Shown: positions 18,086 through 26,237 of the stretch, piece after piece | How positions within the stretch are numbered: the first letter of the stretch is position 1 | How the letters are laid out: each line of letters starts with the position of its first letter | Source: Asticcacaulis solisilvae | GTDB taxonomy: Bacteria; Pseudomonadota; Alphaproteobacteria; Caulobacterales; Caulobacteraceae | Assembly: GCF_017875235.1 (NCBI RefSeq) | Contig: NZ_JAGGMI010000002.1 | Coordinates: 186,001 to 250,000, forward strand | Direction: 5' to 3' | DNA: 64,000 nt | The notes under the pieces: model-generated | Told to the model about the DNA's origin: nothing | Database searches by the model: none | What the model saw: only the letters and a program-made list of their open reading frames with translations | Made by a program: the position numbers and the translations under genes

Positions 18086-18601
18086 ATGATGAAAGCAGTG
18101 GTTTTGGCGGCGGGCGTCCTGGCGCTGGGTTTCGCCGCGAGCGGACTGGCGTTCTCGGCGGTAAACCTCCCGGATCAGGTGGCGTCGGTCTGTTCGACCA
18201 TGAACCTCACCCCTTATTCCAAGCCCGAAGCCCTAAGCGTCCGCAGCGCTAAGGGCACGACCCACTTCAAGGTCGAAATTGCCGATACGTTCAGAGAGCG
18301 CGAGCAAGGGCTGATGTGCCGCACCGGCCTCAAGGACGATTACGGCATGTTGTTTGAATTTCCGAATGTCGCCGAACGCGCCTTCTGGATGCAGAATACT
18401 GTGTCGGCGCTCGACATCATCTATATCGCGCCGGATGGCCGTATCGTTTCCATCCAAAAGAATGCCAGGCCGCTTGATACCACGCCTCTGCCGTCGAACG
18501 GACCGGCCAGTGGCGTGTTGGAAATCCGGGCCGGCCTGAGCGACCAACTGGGTCTGAAACCGGGTGACCGCGTTGAACACCCGTTTTTCCACAAGCCGTA
18601 G
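18086..18601 (+). CDS. Exported DUF192 family protein
   Basis: The 171-aa protein has an N-terminal signal peptide or anchor (MMKAVVLAAGVLALGFAASG) and a DUF192 domain over about residues 45-165. Typical blocks are EIADTFREREQGLMCRT, GMLFEF, AFWMQNTVSALDIIYI and the closing VLEIRAGLSDQLGLKPGDRV. Biochemical function is not known for the family. The start is set by GGAGG at 18074-18078. The same frame stays open upstream through the cold-shock gene, but that part is only a shadow. Confidence 0.88.
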   Translation: MMKAVVLAAGVLALGFAASGLAFSAVNLPDQVASVCSTMNLTPYSKPEALSVRSAKGTTHFKVEIADTFREREQGLMCRTGLKDDYGMLFEFPNVAERAFWMQNTVSALDIIYIAPDGRIVSIQKNARPLDTTPLPSNGPASGVLEIRAGLSDQLGLKPGDRVEHPFFHKP

Positions 18602-18698
18602 AGCCGCTTGAGCAAAATCGCGGATTTTCGCATTTCAGGGGCTTGCTATGCCGTAATGAAAATGGCATGAAGCGCGCCTCTCGGTCCTCCGGTTGCGG

Positions 18699-18775
<77 letters not shown>

Positions 18776-18800
18776 TTCGGAGACTGAGATTGAAATAAGT

Positions 18801-18877
18801 CGGGGCGTAGCGCAGCCTGGTAGCGCGTCTGCTTCGGGAGCAGAAGGCCGGAGGTTCGAATCCTCTCGCCCCGACCA
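18801..18877 (+). tRNA. tRNA-Pro (anticodon CGG)
   Basis: The acceptor CGGGGCG pairs with CGCCCCG. The anticodon loop TTCGGGA gives CGG. The D- and T-arms equal those of the tRNA-Pro gene 25 bases upstream, and CCA is encoded. The CCA also forms the first bases of the terminator stem that follows. Confidence 0.95.
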
Positions 18878-18917
18878 TTTAAAAAGGCGGCCCCTCGCGG
18901 GCCGCCTTTTTAAATGG
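18875..18917. terminator. 19-bp perfect hairpin terminator after tRNA-Pro
   Basis: Two 19-base arms (18875-18893 and 18899-18917) are exact inverse complements around the loop CTCGC. Each arm has an A-run or T-run, so it can terminate in both directions. The left arm begins with the last bases of the tRNA. Confidence 0.9.
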
Positions 18918-19236
18918 CCGCGGTGATCGGATCAGAACCTCCTGGTTCGAAACGAAGCGTTGCGGATGCAACGCTGAGTTCGACGGAGCGAAGCGAAGTC
19001 AAACGAATATGTGCGGTTAGCACGTATGAGTTCGGCGGAACGAAGTGAAGCCAATCCTCTCGCCCGACTCCGTCGTCTCTTCTTACTTTCAGCGTCACAG
19101 GGGTGGCCGATTGGTCGATCCTCGAGCCCCTCATTCGCAATGAGGCGGCCCGCCATTCAAATTCCCTTTGCCACGCGCGGCCTTTGTAGTAACAGACACA
19201 GAGCCGGCGCCAACTGAGTCAGGCCCGCAGGAGATC
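18918..19236. other. Gene-free spacer with imperfect 27-bp direct repeat and tRNA-Pro remnant
   Basis: No gene is seen. A 27-base segment at 18975-19001 recurs at 19028-19054 with four differences (both start GAGTTCG and contain CGGAGCGAAG or CGGAACGAAG). Immediately after, AATCCTCTCGCCCGAC at about 19053-19068 matches the 3' end of the tRNA-Pro genes with one base missing. It looks like the decayed remains of a further duplicated copy. Confidence 0.4.
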
Positions 19237-19545
19237 ATGATGTTCGCGCGTATTTTCAAACCCGCCAAGACCGCCATGCAATCGGGCCGCGCCAAGACCA
19301 ATGACTGGGTGCTGGAATTCGAACCGCGCTCGGCGCGTACGCCGGACCCCTTGATGGGCTGGTCGTCGTCCGCGGATATGAATGCGCAGATCCGCCTGAC
19401 CTTTGAAACCAAGGACCAGGCCATGGCCTATGCCGAACACAACGGCATTCCGTTCCGTCTGATCGAGCCTGAAACGCCGCCGAAGATCATCAAGGCCTAT
19501 GCCGACAACTTCGCCTACGGCCGCCGGCAATCCTGGACGCACTGA
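19237..19545 (+). CDS. NADH-quinone oxidoreductase accessory subunit, NDUFS4 (18 kDa) type
   Basis: The 102-aa protein (PF04800 family) is a bacterial relative of mitochondrial NDUFS4, a supernumerary subunit of the complex I peripheral arm found in Alphaproteobacteria. Family marks are MFARIFKPAKTAMQSGRAKT, DWVLEFEPRSARTPDPLMGW, AMAYAEHNGIPFRLIEPE and the closing KAYADNFAYGRRQSWTH. AGGAG at 19229-19233 fits ATG at 19240 slightly better than that at 19237, so Met-Met or Met start is open. It lies apart from the nuo operon and directly before tRNA-Arg. Confidence 0.92.
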   Translation: MMFARIFKPAKTAMQSGRAKTNDWVLEFEPRSARTPDPLMGWSSSADMNAQIRLTFETKDQAMAYAEHNGIPFRLIEPETPPKIIKAYADNFAYGRRQSWTH

Positions 19546-19553
19546 ACCTCTCT

Positions 19554-19630
19554 GGCTCCGTAGCTCAACTGGATAGAGCATCCGCCTTCTAAGCGGACGG
19601 TTACAGGTTCGAGCCCTGTCGGAGTCGCCA
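19554..19630 (+). tRNA. tRNA-Arg (anticodon TCT)
   Basis: The acceptor GGCTCCG pairs with CGGAGTC (one G-T pair). The anticodon stem TCCGC/GCGGA with loop CTTCTAA gives TCT. The T-arm is ACAGG-TTCGAGC-CCTGT, and CCA is encoded. Confidence 0.96.
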
Positions 19631-19651
19631 GGCTTCCTATTTCCGTTTCTC

Positions 19652-19769
19652 TAGAGCGATATGGCGAAAAGTGCCAAGAAGCGTCTTTGGGGTTTTCGCC
19701 TTAAATATCGCGACAAAACAAAAACTTAGAGCATGATGACATTTCTATCTAATGTCATCATGCTCTAAG
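19652..19769. repeat. TAGAGC-type extragenic palindromic element, two stem-loops
   Basis: The first stem-loop pairs GCGATATGGCGAAAA (19656-19670) with a complement carrying a 4-base bulge (19693-19711). The second is a perfect 18-bp inverted repeat (19725-19742 with 19752-19769) beginning CTTAGAGCATGATG. A 22-base part, starting TAGAGCGATATGG, recurs exactly in inverse orientation at 45118-45139. The minus-strand sseA stop codon TAG (19765-19767) is part of the second palindrome. It probably also ends transcription of sseA. Confidence 0.75.
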
Positions 19770-20595
19770 TCACCACCGGCGTGTTCAGCGTCTCTTGGCC
19801 CCATTCCGCCCACGACCCGTCATAAAGCTTTGACGACTTATGGCCAACTTCCTCCAATGCCAGGGTAATGATCGCCGCCGTGACGCCTGAACCGCAGGTC
19901 GTCACCACGGTATGGCCGTCGGCAATACCGAGATTGCAGAAGATTGCCTCGAGCTCTTCACGTGGCTTTAGCGCGCCATCACGGATAAGCTCGGAGAACG
20001 GCAGGCTGCGCGCACCCGGCATATGGCCCGACCGCAATCCAGCACGCGGCTCTGACGCCGTCCCGTCAAAGCGTGCTTTCGACCGCGCATCCAGCACGAC
20101 CGGGTTTTTGTCATCCTCAAGAGTGGAGCGCAATTCATTGAGCCCGATCATGATTTCCGGCTGCGGCTGAGACGCATAGGTCGTGGCAACCGGCGTTGGA
20201 ACTTCAGCTGTCACGGGCAGGTGCAGTATCTGCCACGCCGGCAGCCCGCCGCGCAGGACCTGAACCTTGTCGTGCCCCATCAGCTTGAAGGTCCACCAGA
20301 CGCGCGCCGCGGAAAACAGGCCCTGGCGATCATAAACGACGACATGATCCTCCGCCGAAATGCCCATAGCCCCGACCGCCGCCGCGAACGCTTCCGGCGA
20401 TGGCGCGGTGTGGGGCAGGCCGGTCGAGTGGTCGCTGACCGCTTCGATGTCGAAGAAAACCGCGCCCGGAATGTGATCCTTCAGATAGAGGGCGCGCATG
20501 TCAGTGCCGTCCAGCGCCCAGCTGCCATCCACGATCTTGACCATGCCTTCGTCGATCAGCTTGCTAAGCGCCTGCGGTTCAATCTGGTTCGTCAT
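19765..20595 (-). CDS. sseA: 3-mercaptopyruvate sulfurtransferase, two rhodanese domains
   Basis: The 276-aa enzyme moves sulfur from 3-mercaptopyruvate or thiosulfate to acceptors such as cyanide. It has two rhodanese domains (about residues 10-130 and 155-270). The active-site loop is TTCGSGVTAAI, with CGSGV characteristic of the mercaptopyruvate rather than the thiosulfate enzymes. The start at 20595 is supported by AAAGGACAGATC before the ATG and by homology; longer in-frame starts run into phrB. It overlaps the phrB end by 17 bases. The stop lies in a palindromic repeat. Confidence 0.92.
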   Translation of the reverse strand: MTNQIEPQALSKLIDEGMVKIVDGSWALDGTDMRALYLKDHIPGAVFFDIEAVSDHSTGLPHTAPSPEAFAAAVGAMGISAEDHVVVYDRQGLFSAARVWWTFKLMGHDKVQVLRGGLPAWQILHLPVTAEVPTPVATTYASQPQPEIMIGLNELRSTLEDDKNPVVLDARSKARFDGTASEPRAGLRSGHMPGARSLPFSELIRDGALKPREELEAIFCNLGIADGHTVVTTCGSGVTAAIITLALEEVGHKSSKLYDGSWAEWGQETLNTPVVT

Positions 20596-21994
20596 GATCT
20601 GTCCTTTGCGTGCCGCGGATGCGGCCATAGGTGTCGAGTGCGCGTTGCCGGGCGAAGTCGTGCGCAATGATCGGTTCACGCGCACCGCCCTTATAGCGCG
20701 AACAATAAATTCCGGCAGGGTCGAATTTTTCCGCCTGGGCGGTTGGATTGAAGACACGATAGAAAGGCGAAGCATCGGCACCGCTCCCGGCGACCCATTG
20801 CCAGTTGCCAGGATTGTTAGCCGGATCGGCATCGACCAGGCAGTCCCAGAACCACTGTTCGCCGCGCCGCCAGTCGATCAAAAGGTGCTTGATCAGGAAG
20901 GAGGCGGTCACCATACGGACGCGATTGTGCATGTAGCCGGTCTGCCACAACTCGCGCATACCGGCGTCAACCAGCGGATAGCCGGTCTCGCCCCGACACC
21001 AGGCCTTGAAGCCGTCATCATCGCCCTGCCACTCAAAGGCATCGAACTGCCGACGCATGTTGACGGTGTGCATCTGCGGATGCTGGTCAAGCACCTGATG
21101 ACAGAAGTCGCGCCAGGCCAATTCGGCTCGGAACTTGTCGGCACCGGCGCGGAGAGCGCTTTTATGTTTGACCGCCTCATAGGCCTCGAACAGGATGCGT
21201 TGCGGGCTGATCTCGCCGAAACGCAGGTGCGGCGACAGGTGCGAGGTCGCATCCTTGGCCGGCCGGTCGCGGTCGTCTTCGTAGGTCGCCAGGTCCCCAT
21301 CGATGAAGCGGGCCAATGCCGCAAACGCGGCACCTTCGCCGGGTGTGAAGCGATCGAAACCCTTGGCCCAGTCCTGGCCGGATTGAGTACGCGTACAGTC
21401 GAGTTTCAACGATTCAAGACCGACACCGCGCGGCCAACGCTCCGGCGCCGGCCATTTCCGCTTCGTGATCGTATCGGGCTCGTGCGGTTCACAGAAGCCG
21501 CCGCCGACCATGGCGCGATAGTAGGGAGTGAAGACTTTGAATGGCGTGCCCGACTTGGTCGCTACGGCGCCCGGCGGCGCCAGAAGGGTCGCATTGTGGC
21601 GCTCAAAATCAACATGTTGGTCAGACAATACCTTTTCCAGCCTGTCGTCGAATCCTTGCGTCACCGGCTCAAAAACGGACGAGCAAATAACTGTTTTGGC
21701 TTTCGTTTTTTCGATTAGGGCGAGCAGTTCGGTCTTGGCGTCACCCGACAGAATAATCAATCTTGAAGAATGGACGCCTAAATCTTCATCTAAAACTTTA
21801 AGAGATCGATACAGCCACCACTTCGACGCTGCGCCCAAAGGCCGGGTATATATGGTCTCATCATCGATATAGATTGGGATAATTGGTCGGCGAGAATGCA
21901 GCGCAGACAACACGCCGGGGTGATCTTTCAGGCGTAGATCGCGACGGAACCACAAAATGACGGGCGTTTCGGAATCAACATATTGTTCGGTCAT
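20579..21994 (-). CDS. phrB: Deoxyribodipyrimidine photo-lyase
   Basis: This 471-aa FAD enzyme repairs cyclobutane pyrimidine dimers with blue light. The N-terminal antenna-binding domain opens with VILWFRRDLRLKDHPGV. The C-terminal FAD domain has WRDFCHQVLDQHP, GYPLVDAGMRELWQTGYMHN, NRVRMVTASFLIKHLLIDWR and DADPANNPGNWQWVAG, which are the core photolyase signatures. It is translationally coupled to sseA downstream. The next gene upstream is divergent. Confidence 0.95.
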   Translation of the reverse strand: MTEQYVDSETPVILWFRRDLRLKDHPGVLSALHSRRPIIPIYIDDETIYTRPLGAASKWWLYRSLKVLDEDLGVHSSRLIILSGDAKTELLALIEKTKAKTVICSSVFEPVTQGFDDRLEKVLSDQHVDFERHNATLLAPPGAVATKSGTPFKVFTPYYRAMVGGGFCEPHEPDTITKRKWPAPERWPRGVGLESLKLDCTRTQSGQDWAKGFDRFTPGEGAAFAALARFIDGDLATYEDDRDRPAKDATSHLSPHLRFGEISPQRILFEAYEAVKHKSALRAGADKFRAELAWRDFCHQVLDQHPQMHTVNMRRQFDAFEWQGDDDGFKAWCRGETGYPLVDAGMRELWQTGYMHNRVRMVTASFLIKHLLIDWRRGEQWFWDCLVDADPANNPGNWQWVAGSGADASPFYRVFNPTAQAEKFDPAGIYCSRYKGGAREPIIAHDFARQRALDTYGRIRGTQRTDHDEPD

Positions 21995-22127
21995 GAAAAG
22001 CTATGTGGAAAATGGGGAATCATAAAGGACATCCGCGACGGCAGCACGGTTCCGGCGTAAGGGACAATACGAAAATTTGTTGCGTTTGGACCTTGTCTGA
22101 CCTCACAGGGTTGGGCACAAGACAGCC

Positions 22128-22895
22128 ATGACCAAACCCGTGCCTGTAAGCTGCACCATCATCGCCAAGAATGAAGCCGACCGCATCGGCGAGTGCATCC
22201 GGCTGGTTATCGGCTGGGTCGATGAGGTGGTGGTCATAGACAGTGGATCGACCGACGATACGGTCAAGGTCGCCGAGGCCCTGGGCGCCCGCGTCATCCA
22301 TCACGACTGGCCGGGCTATGGTCCGCAAAAGCGCTATGCCGAAGACATGGCGAAGAACGACTGGATACTCAACCTCGACGCCGATGAATATGTGACGCCG
22401 GAACTGCGCGACGAGATCGTCGCCTTGATGAAGACATCTCCGTCGCGCAATGCCTATCGCATCCGCATCCGCAACGTCTATCCGGGGCAATCGAAGCCGC
22501 GCCTGTGGGCCGACTTCCACAACTATGTCCGCCTCTATGACCGCCGCGTCGTGCGCTTCCGCGAAAGCGCCGTCCACGACACGGTCGATACCCGCGATGA
22601 AAAGGTCGGCCAGCTCGAAGGCAGCGTCGCGCATTTCTCGGCTCGCACCTTCGCGCACATCCGCGAGAAGCTGGCATCTTACGCCGATCTTCAAACCAAG
22701 GTGATGAAGAAACCCGTCTGGCAATTGTGGGCGCGCGTGCCGTTCGAATATCCGATGGTCTTCCTGCGCTATTTCATTGCGCGTCGTCACTTTACCGGCG
22801 GGCTGGAAGGGCTCTACAGCGCCCACCTCAATGCCGAAGCGCGCTTCAACCGCCTGTTCAAGTTCCTGAACGCCCAAAAGAAGGGGCAGGGCTGA
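22128..22895 (+). CDS. Glycosyltransferase family 2 (WaaE/KdtX-like, LPS core)
   Basis: This 255-aa cytoplasmic GT-A enzyme has the nucleotide-sugar-binding start CTIIAKNEADRIGECI, the IDSGSTDDT motif and the metal-binding DADEYVTPELRDEI at about residues 84-97. Closest in architecture are WaaE/KdtX-like enzymes that add a sugar to lipopolysaccharide inner core. Substrate cannot be told from sequence alone. The stop overlaps the following acyltransferase start (TGATG), so the two genes are likely to act together in outer-membrane lipid biogenesis. Confidence 0.85.
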   Translation: MTKPVPVSCTIIAKNEADRIGECIRLVIGWVDEVVVIDSGSTDDTVKVAEALGARVIHHDWPGYGPQKRYAEDMAKNDWILNLDADEYVTPELRDEIVALMKTSPSRNAYRIRIRNVYPGQSKPRLWADFHNYVRLYDRRVVRFRESAVHDTVDTRDEKVGQLEGSVAHFSARTFAHIREKLASYADLQTKVMKKPVWQLWARVPFEYPMVFLRYFIARRHFTGGLEGLYSAHLNAEARFNRLFKFLNAQKKGQG

Positions 22896-23809
22896 TGGCC
22901 GAGAAATCCCGCTTCTGGCAGGACGTGGCCTGGCGTTTCGAAGCGCTGTTCTACGACCTCTATGTCGGCTTCATCCGTCTGCTGCCGGTCGACACGGCCT
23001 CGGACCTGGGCGGCTGGCTCTTCAAGGTGCTTGGTCCGTTGACACCGATGCAGAAGACGGTCGAGCGCAATCTTCAACTCGCCTTTCCGGATATGGACGC
23101 GGCCGCGCGAAAACACCTGATCACCAAACAGTGGGAGTTGACCGGCCGGACCATGGCCGGCGAATTCCCGGTCATGGACCGCATCGTCAAGGATCCGAGC
23201 CGCGTCGAAGTCGATGGCATCGAGAAGCTGCGCGCCATTGCCCAGAGCGGCAAACCGGTCATCTTTATCTCCGGCCACATCTCCAACTGGGAGGTGATGA
23301 ACGCGGCCATCCTGTCGGCCGGCGTCAACTACATGATCACCTATCGCGCCGCCAATAACCCCTATGTCGATGAGCGCTTCAAAGCCGGGCGTGAAGCTTA
23401 TGGCGTGTCGATGTTCGCCCCCAAGGGCAGTGACGGCGCCAAGGAACTGCTGATCGCGCTCAACGAGGGCAAGTCGGTCGGGCTGATGAACGACCAGAAA
23501 TTCAATCGCGGTGTGCCAACCCCGTTTTTCGGTCATGTCGCCGACACGGCGCCCGGGCCGACGCGGCTGGCGCAACGCTTTGGGACAGTGCTTCAGCCCC
23601 TGACCATCCGCCGCCTGCACAAGGCGCGCTTCAAGGTGACCGTCCACGATCCGATCGAAGTCGACAATACCGGTCACAAGGCGCAGGATATCGAAACGAC
23701 GGTGGCCAAGATCACGCTGTTTATCGAACAGGCCGTACGCGACAATCCGGAAGAATATTTCTGGGTGCACAAGCGCTGGCCGAACGCGCTGTATAAGAGC
23801 CAGGACTAG
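22895..23809 (+). CDS. LpxL/HtrB-type lipid A acyltransferase
   Basis: The 304-aa product is a lysophospholipid-acyltransferase-family enzyme that adds a secondary acyl chain to lipid A at the inner membrane. The catalytic HX4(D/E) motif is GHISNWEVM near residue 129. VGLMNDQKFNRGVPTPFFGH is the substrate-binding region, and ENPEEYFWVHKRWP-like DNPEEYFWVHKRWPN is the C-terminal signature. An N-terminal hydrophobic segment (residues 15-40) anchors it. The start codon overlaps the glycosyltransferase stop. The gene ends converge with recG by four bases. Confidence 0.88.
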   Translation: MAEKSRFWQDVAWRFEALFYDLYVGFIRLLPVDTASDLGGWLFKVLGPLTPMQKTVERNLQLAFPDMDAAARKHLITKQWELTGRTMAGEFPVMDRIVKDPSRVEVDGIEKLRAIAQSGKPVIFISGHISNWEVMNAAILSAGVNYMITYRAANNPYVDERFKAGREAYGVSMFAPKGSDGAKELLIALNEGKSVGLMNDQKFNRGVPTPFFGHVADTAPGPTRLAQRFGTVLQPLTIRRLHKARFKVTVHDPIEVDNTGHKAQDIETTVAKITLFIEQAVRDNPEEYFWVHKRWPNALYKSQD

Positions 23810-25869
23810 TCCTGCTTGTCGGCGACATCCGGCCGCCAGTCGAATAGCTGCTTCAAGACTTCGATCGCCTTGCGGCGCGGTTCCGGCACGGCATCGCCCT
23901 GTTGCAGGATATACATGGCATCGCGCGCCGCCATGGCGATCAGGTCGGAATGCGCCACCGGATCGACAAAGCGATAGGCCGGAAAGCCCGACTGTCGCGC
24001 GCCCAGGATATCGCCTTCGCCGCGCAGCTTCCAGTCCATCTCCGCAATACGGAAACCGTCTTCGGTGTCGCGCAGCAGTTCCAGCCGCGCCTTGGCCGTG
24101 TTGCCGAGAGGCGTATCGTAAAGCAGGATGCAGGCGCTCTTTTCGCGGCCACGCCCAACCCGGCCGCGTAGCTGATGCAGTTGCGCCAGGCCAAAGCGCT
24201 CGGCCTGTTCGATAATGATGATCGACGCATTGGGCACGTCGATGCCGACTTCGACGACCGTCGTGGCGCACAGAATCCGGATCTCGCCCTTGGCAAAGCG
24301 GCTGACGACCGCGTCCTTGTCTTCCGACGGCATGCGGCCGTGGACCAGGCCGATTTCAATCCGAAGCGCTTCTTGCAATTCGCGATGACGCGCTTCGACG
24401 GCGATCAGATCCGAAGCCTCGGTTTCTTCAACCAGCGGGCAAATCCAATAGGCCTGGCTGCCGGCGGCCAGGGCCGTCTGCAAACGCGCAATGACGTCGG
24501 GCAAACGCTGCCTCGGAAGCACTGCCGTCTGGATTGGCTGACGGCCTGCGGGCTTCTCGTCAAGAATGCTGAGGTCAGCTTCGCCATATTGGGTGAGGGC
24601 GAGCGTCCGCGGGATAGGCGTCGCCGACATCGACAAGTAATGGACGGCGTCGCCCTTGGAAAACAGCTTCTGGCGCTGACCGACGCCGAAGCGGTGCTGC
24701 TCGTCGATGACGGCCAGTTGCAGGGCGTGGAAGTTGACGCCTTCCTGGAAGACGGCGTGCGTACCGAAAACCACGGCGGCTTCGCCCGATTCGACGACGG
24801 CACGCTTGGCGGCGCGGTCCTTGGGCCGGTCACGCCCGGTCATGATCACTGAGGAAATGCCGAGACCATCCAGAATTTCCTTGGATTTTTCATAGTGCTG
24901 CCGCGCCAGAATCTCGGTTGGCGCCATCATCACGCTCTGCAGGCCCGCTTCGGCCATGTCGATCATCGCCATCAGCGCCACAAGCGTCTTACCGGCGCCG
25001 ACATCGCCCTGAATCAGGCGGTTCATGCGGTGACCGGAGCTTAGATCACCACGAATATCCTCGATGGCGCGTTCCTGGGCGCCGGTCAGTGCGAAGGGCA
25101 GGGTCTTCAAAGCGCGATCGGTCCAGTCGCGCATCTCGACGACACGCGCCGGCTGCGCCTGGCGATAGGATTTGCGCGCCTTCAGTGCCAACTGATGTGC
25201 CAACGCTTCGTCATAGGCGAGGCGTTGGCGCGGCAGGGCGTCGGGCGACAGATCCAGCTCGCTCTGCGGAGTATGACTTGCCTCCAAGGCCTCATAAAAG
25301 GTCGGCCACAGATGCTTGTTTCGTAACCGGATATCGATCCACTCCGGAAGTTCCGGGACGGTGGTCATCGCCGCATGGATCAGCTTGCGCACGGTGCGCG
25401 ACGAAATCTCCAGGGTCGCCGGATAGACGGGCTCGCACAACGGGATCTCGTCTTTTCGCGCCTCATCGACAATATAGTCGGGATGCGCCATCTGCAGATT
25501 GCCGCCAAAGGCTTCGACCTTGCCCGAGACAAAGCGGCGCTCACCCACGGGATGCTGCTTTTCAAAGCCGCGAATGGAATGGAAATAGACGAGGGTGAGG
25601 CGGCCGAAATCATCGAAGGTATCTATGCGCCGCGGCCCCTTGGGCGCGCTGCGGAAACCCGACATGGTGACTTCGATCGTCTGGACTTCGCCGACCCGCG
25701 CCGTCGCGGTGGTGGTCAGAGGCCTGCGGATAACGCCTGACGGCAGCAAAAACACCAGATCGCGCACGTGTTCGCCGGCGTGTTGCGCCAGGATCGGCGC
25801 GATCTTCGGACCGACACCTTTGACGGTGCCGACACCGGCAAAATAGGGGAATAAAATTTCCGGACGCAT
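23806..25869 (-). CDS. recG: ATP-dependent DNA helicase RecG
   Basis: This superfamily 2 helicase (about 687 aa) remodels stalled forks and Holliday junctions. The N-terminal wedge (OB) domain includes VGEVQTIEVTMSG. The helicase motifs are GDVGAGKTLVAL (Walker A), VIDEQHRFGVGQRQKL (motif II, DEQH), LSMSATPIPRTLALT (III), and ATTVVEVGIDVPNAS with QLHQLRGRVGRG (V-VI). The ATG at 25869 gives MRPEILFPYFAG; a TTG six codons upstream is possible. It is divergent from sdhE-mfd. Confidence 0.95.
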   Translation of the reverse strand: MRPEILFPYFAGVGTVKGVGPKIAPILAQHAGEHVRDLVFLLPSGVIRRPLTTTATARVGEVQTIEVTMSGFRSAPKGPRRIDTFDDFGRLTLVYFHSIRGFEKQHPVGERRFVSGKVEAFGGNLQMAHPDYIVDEARKDEIPLCEPVYPATLEISSRTVRKLIHAAMTTVPELPEWIDIRLRNKHLWPTFYEALEASHTPQSELDLSPDALPRQRLAYDEALAHQLALKARKSYRQAQPARVVEMRDWTDRALKTLPFALTGAQERAIEDIRGDLSSGHRMNRLIQGDVGAGKTLVALMAMIDMAEAGLQSVMMAPTEILARQHYEKSKEILDGLGISSVIMTGRDRPKDRAAKRAVVESGEAAVVFGTHAVFQEGVNFHALQLAVIDEQHRFGVGQRQKLFSKGDAVHYLSMSATPIPRTLALTQYGEADLSILDEKPAGRQPIQTAVLPRQRLPDVIARLQTALAAGSQAYWICPLVEETEASDLIAVEARHRELQEALRIEIGLVHGRMPSEDKDAVVSRFAKGEIRILCATTVVEVGIDVPNASIIIIEQAERFGLAQLHQLRGRVGRGREKSACILLYDTPLGNTAKARLELLRDTEDGFRIAEMDWKLRGEGDILGARQSGFPAYRFVDPVAHSDLIAMAARDAMYILQQGDAVPEPRRKAIEVLKQLFDWRPDVADKQD

Positions 25870-25946
25870 GGGCTTATCAAGCACCAAAAATGCTTTATGA
25901 GAAGCCCGGTCGGCATTGTTTCCGATATAGTTTTGAGGACAATTCC

Positions 25947-26231
25947 ATGGATGAGACCGAAGCTAGACAGGCCCGACGCCGCAAGCTGTCCTTCCGCGCG
26001 TGGCGACGTGGCTTCAAGGAGGCCGACATCATCCTGGGCAACTTCGCCGATGAAGCTCTGCCCAATATGTCAGACGCCGATATGGATGTGTTCGAAGTCC
26101 TCTTGGAAGTGCCGGATCAGGACCTATATGGCTGGATAATCGAACGCGATCCAACGCCCGCCGAGCACCAATCGGAAATCATGAAGCAACTCAATATCTT
26201 TTATAAGACAGCTTACAAACACGTACTGTAA
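25947..26231 (+). CDS. sdhE: FAD assembly factor SdhE (YgfY family)
   Basis: This 94-aa small helical protein promotes covalent flavin attachment to SdhA of succinate dehydrogenase. The family motif RGxxE is present as WRRGFKEADIILGNFAD (about residues 18-34), followed by the conserved acidic helix and DQDLYGWI. The start was chosen at ATGGATGAG, preceded by TTGAGGACAATTCC, and fits family length. It stands seven bases before mfd, a widespread alphaproteobacterial pair. Confidence 0.92.
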   Translation: MDETEARQARRRKLSFRAWRRGFKEADIILGNFADEALPNMSDADMDVFEVLLEVPDQDLYGWIIERDPTPAEHQSEIMKQLNIFYKTAYKHVL

Positions 26232-26237
26232 TCCCGC

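Noticed and set aside
20596..20832. Upstream in-frame extension of sseA
   Set aside because: It lies inside phrB in another frame and has no rhodanese similarity; a good ribosome site precedes 20595.
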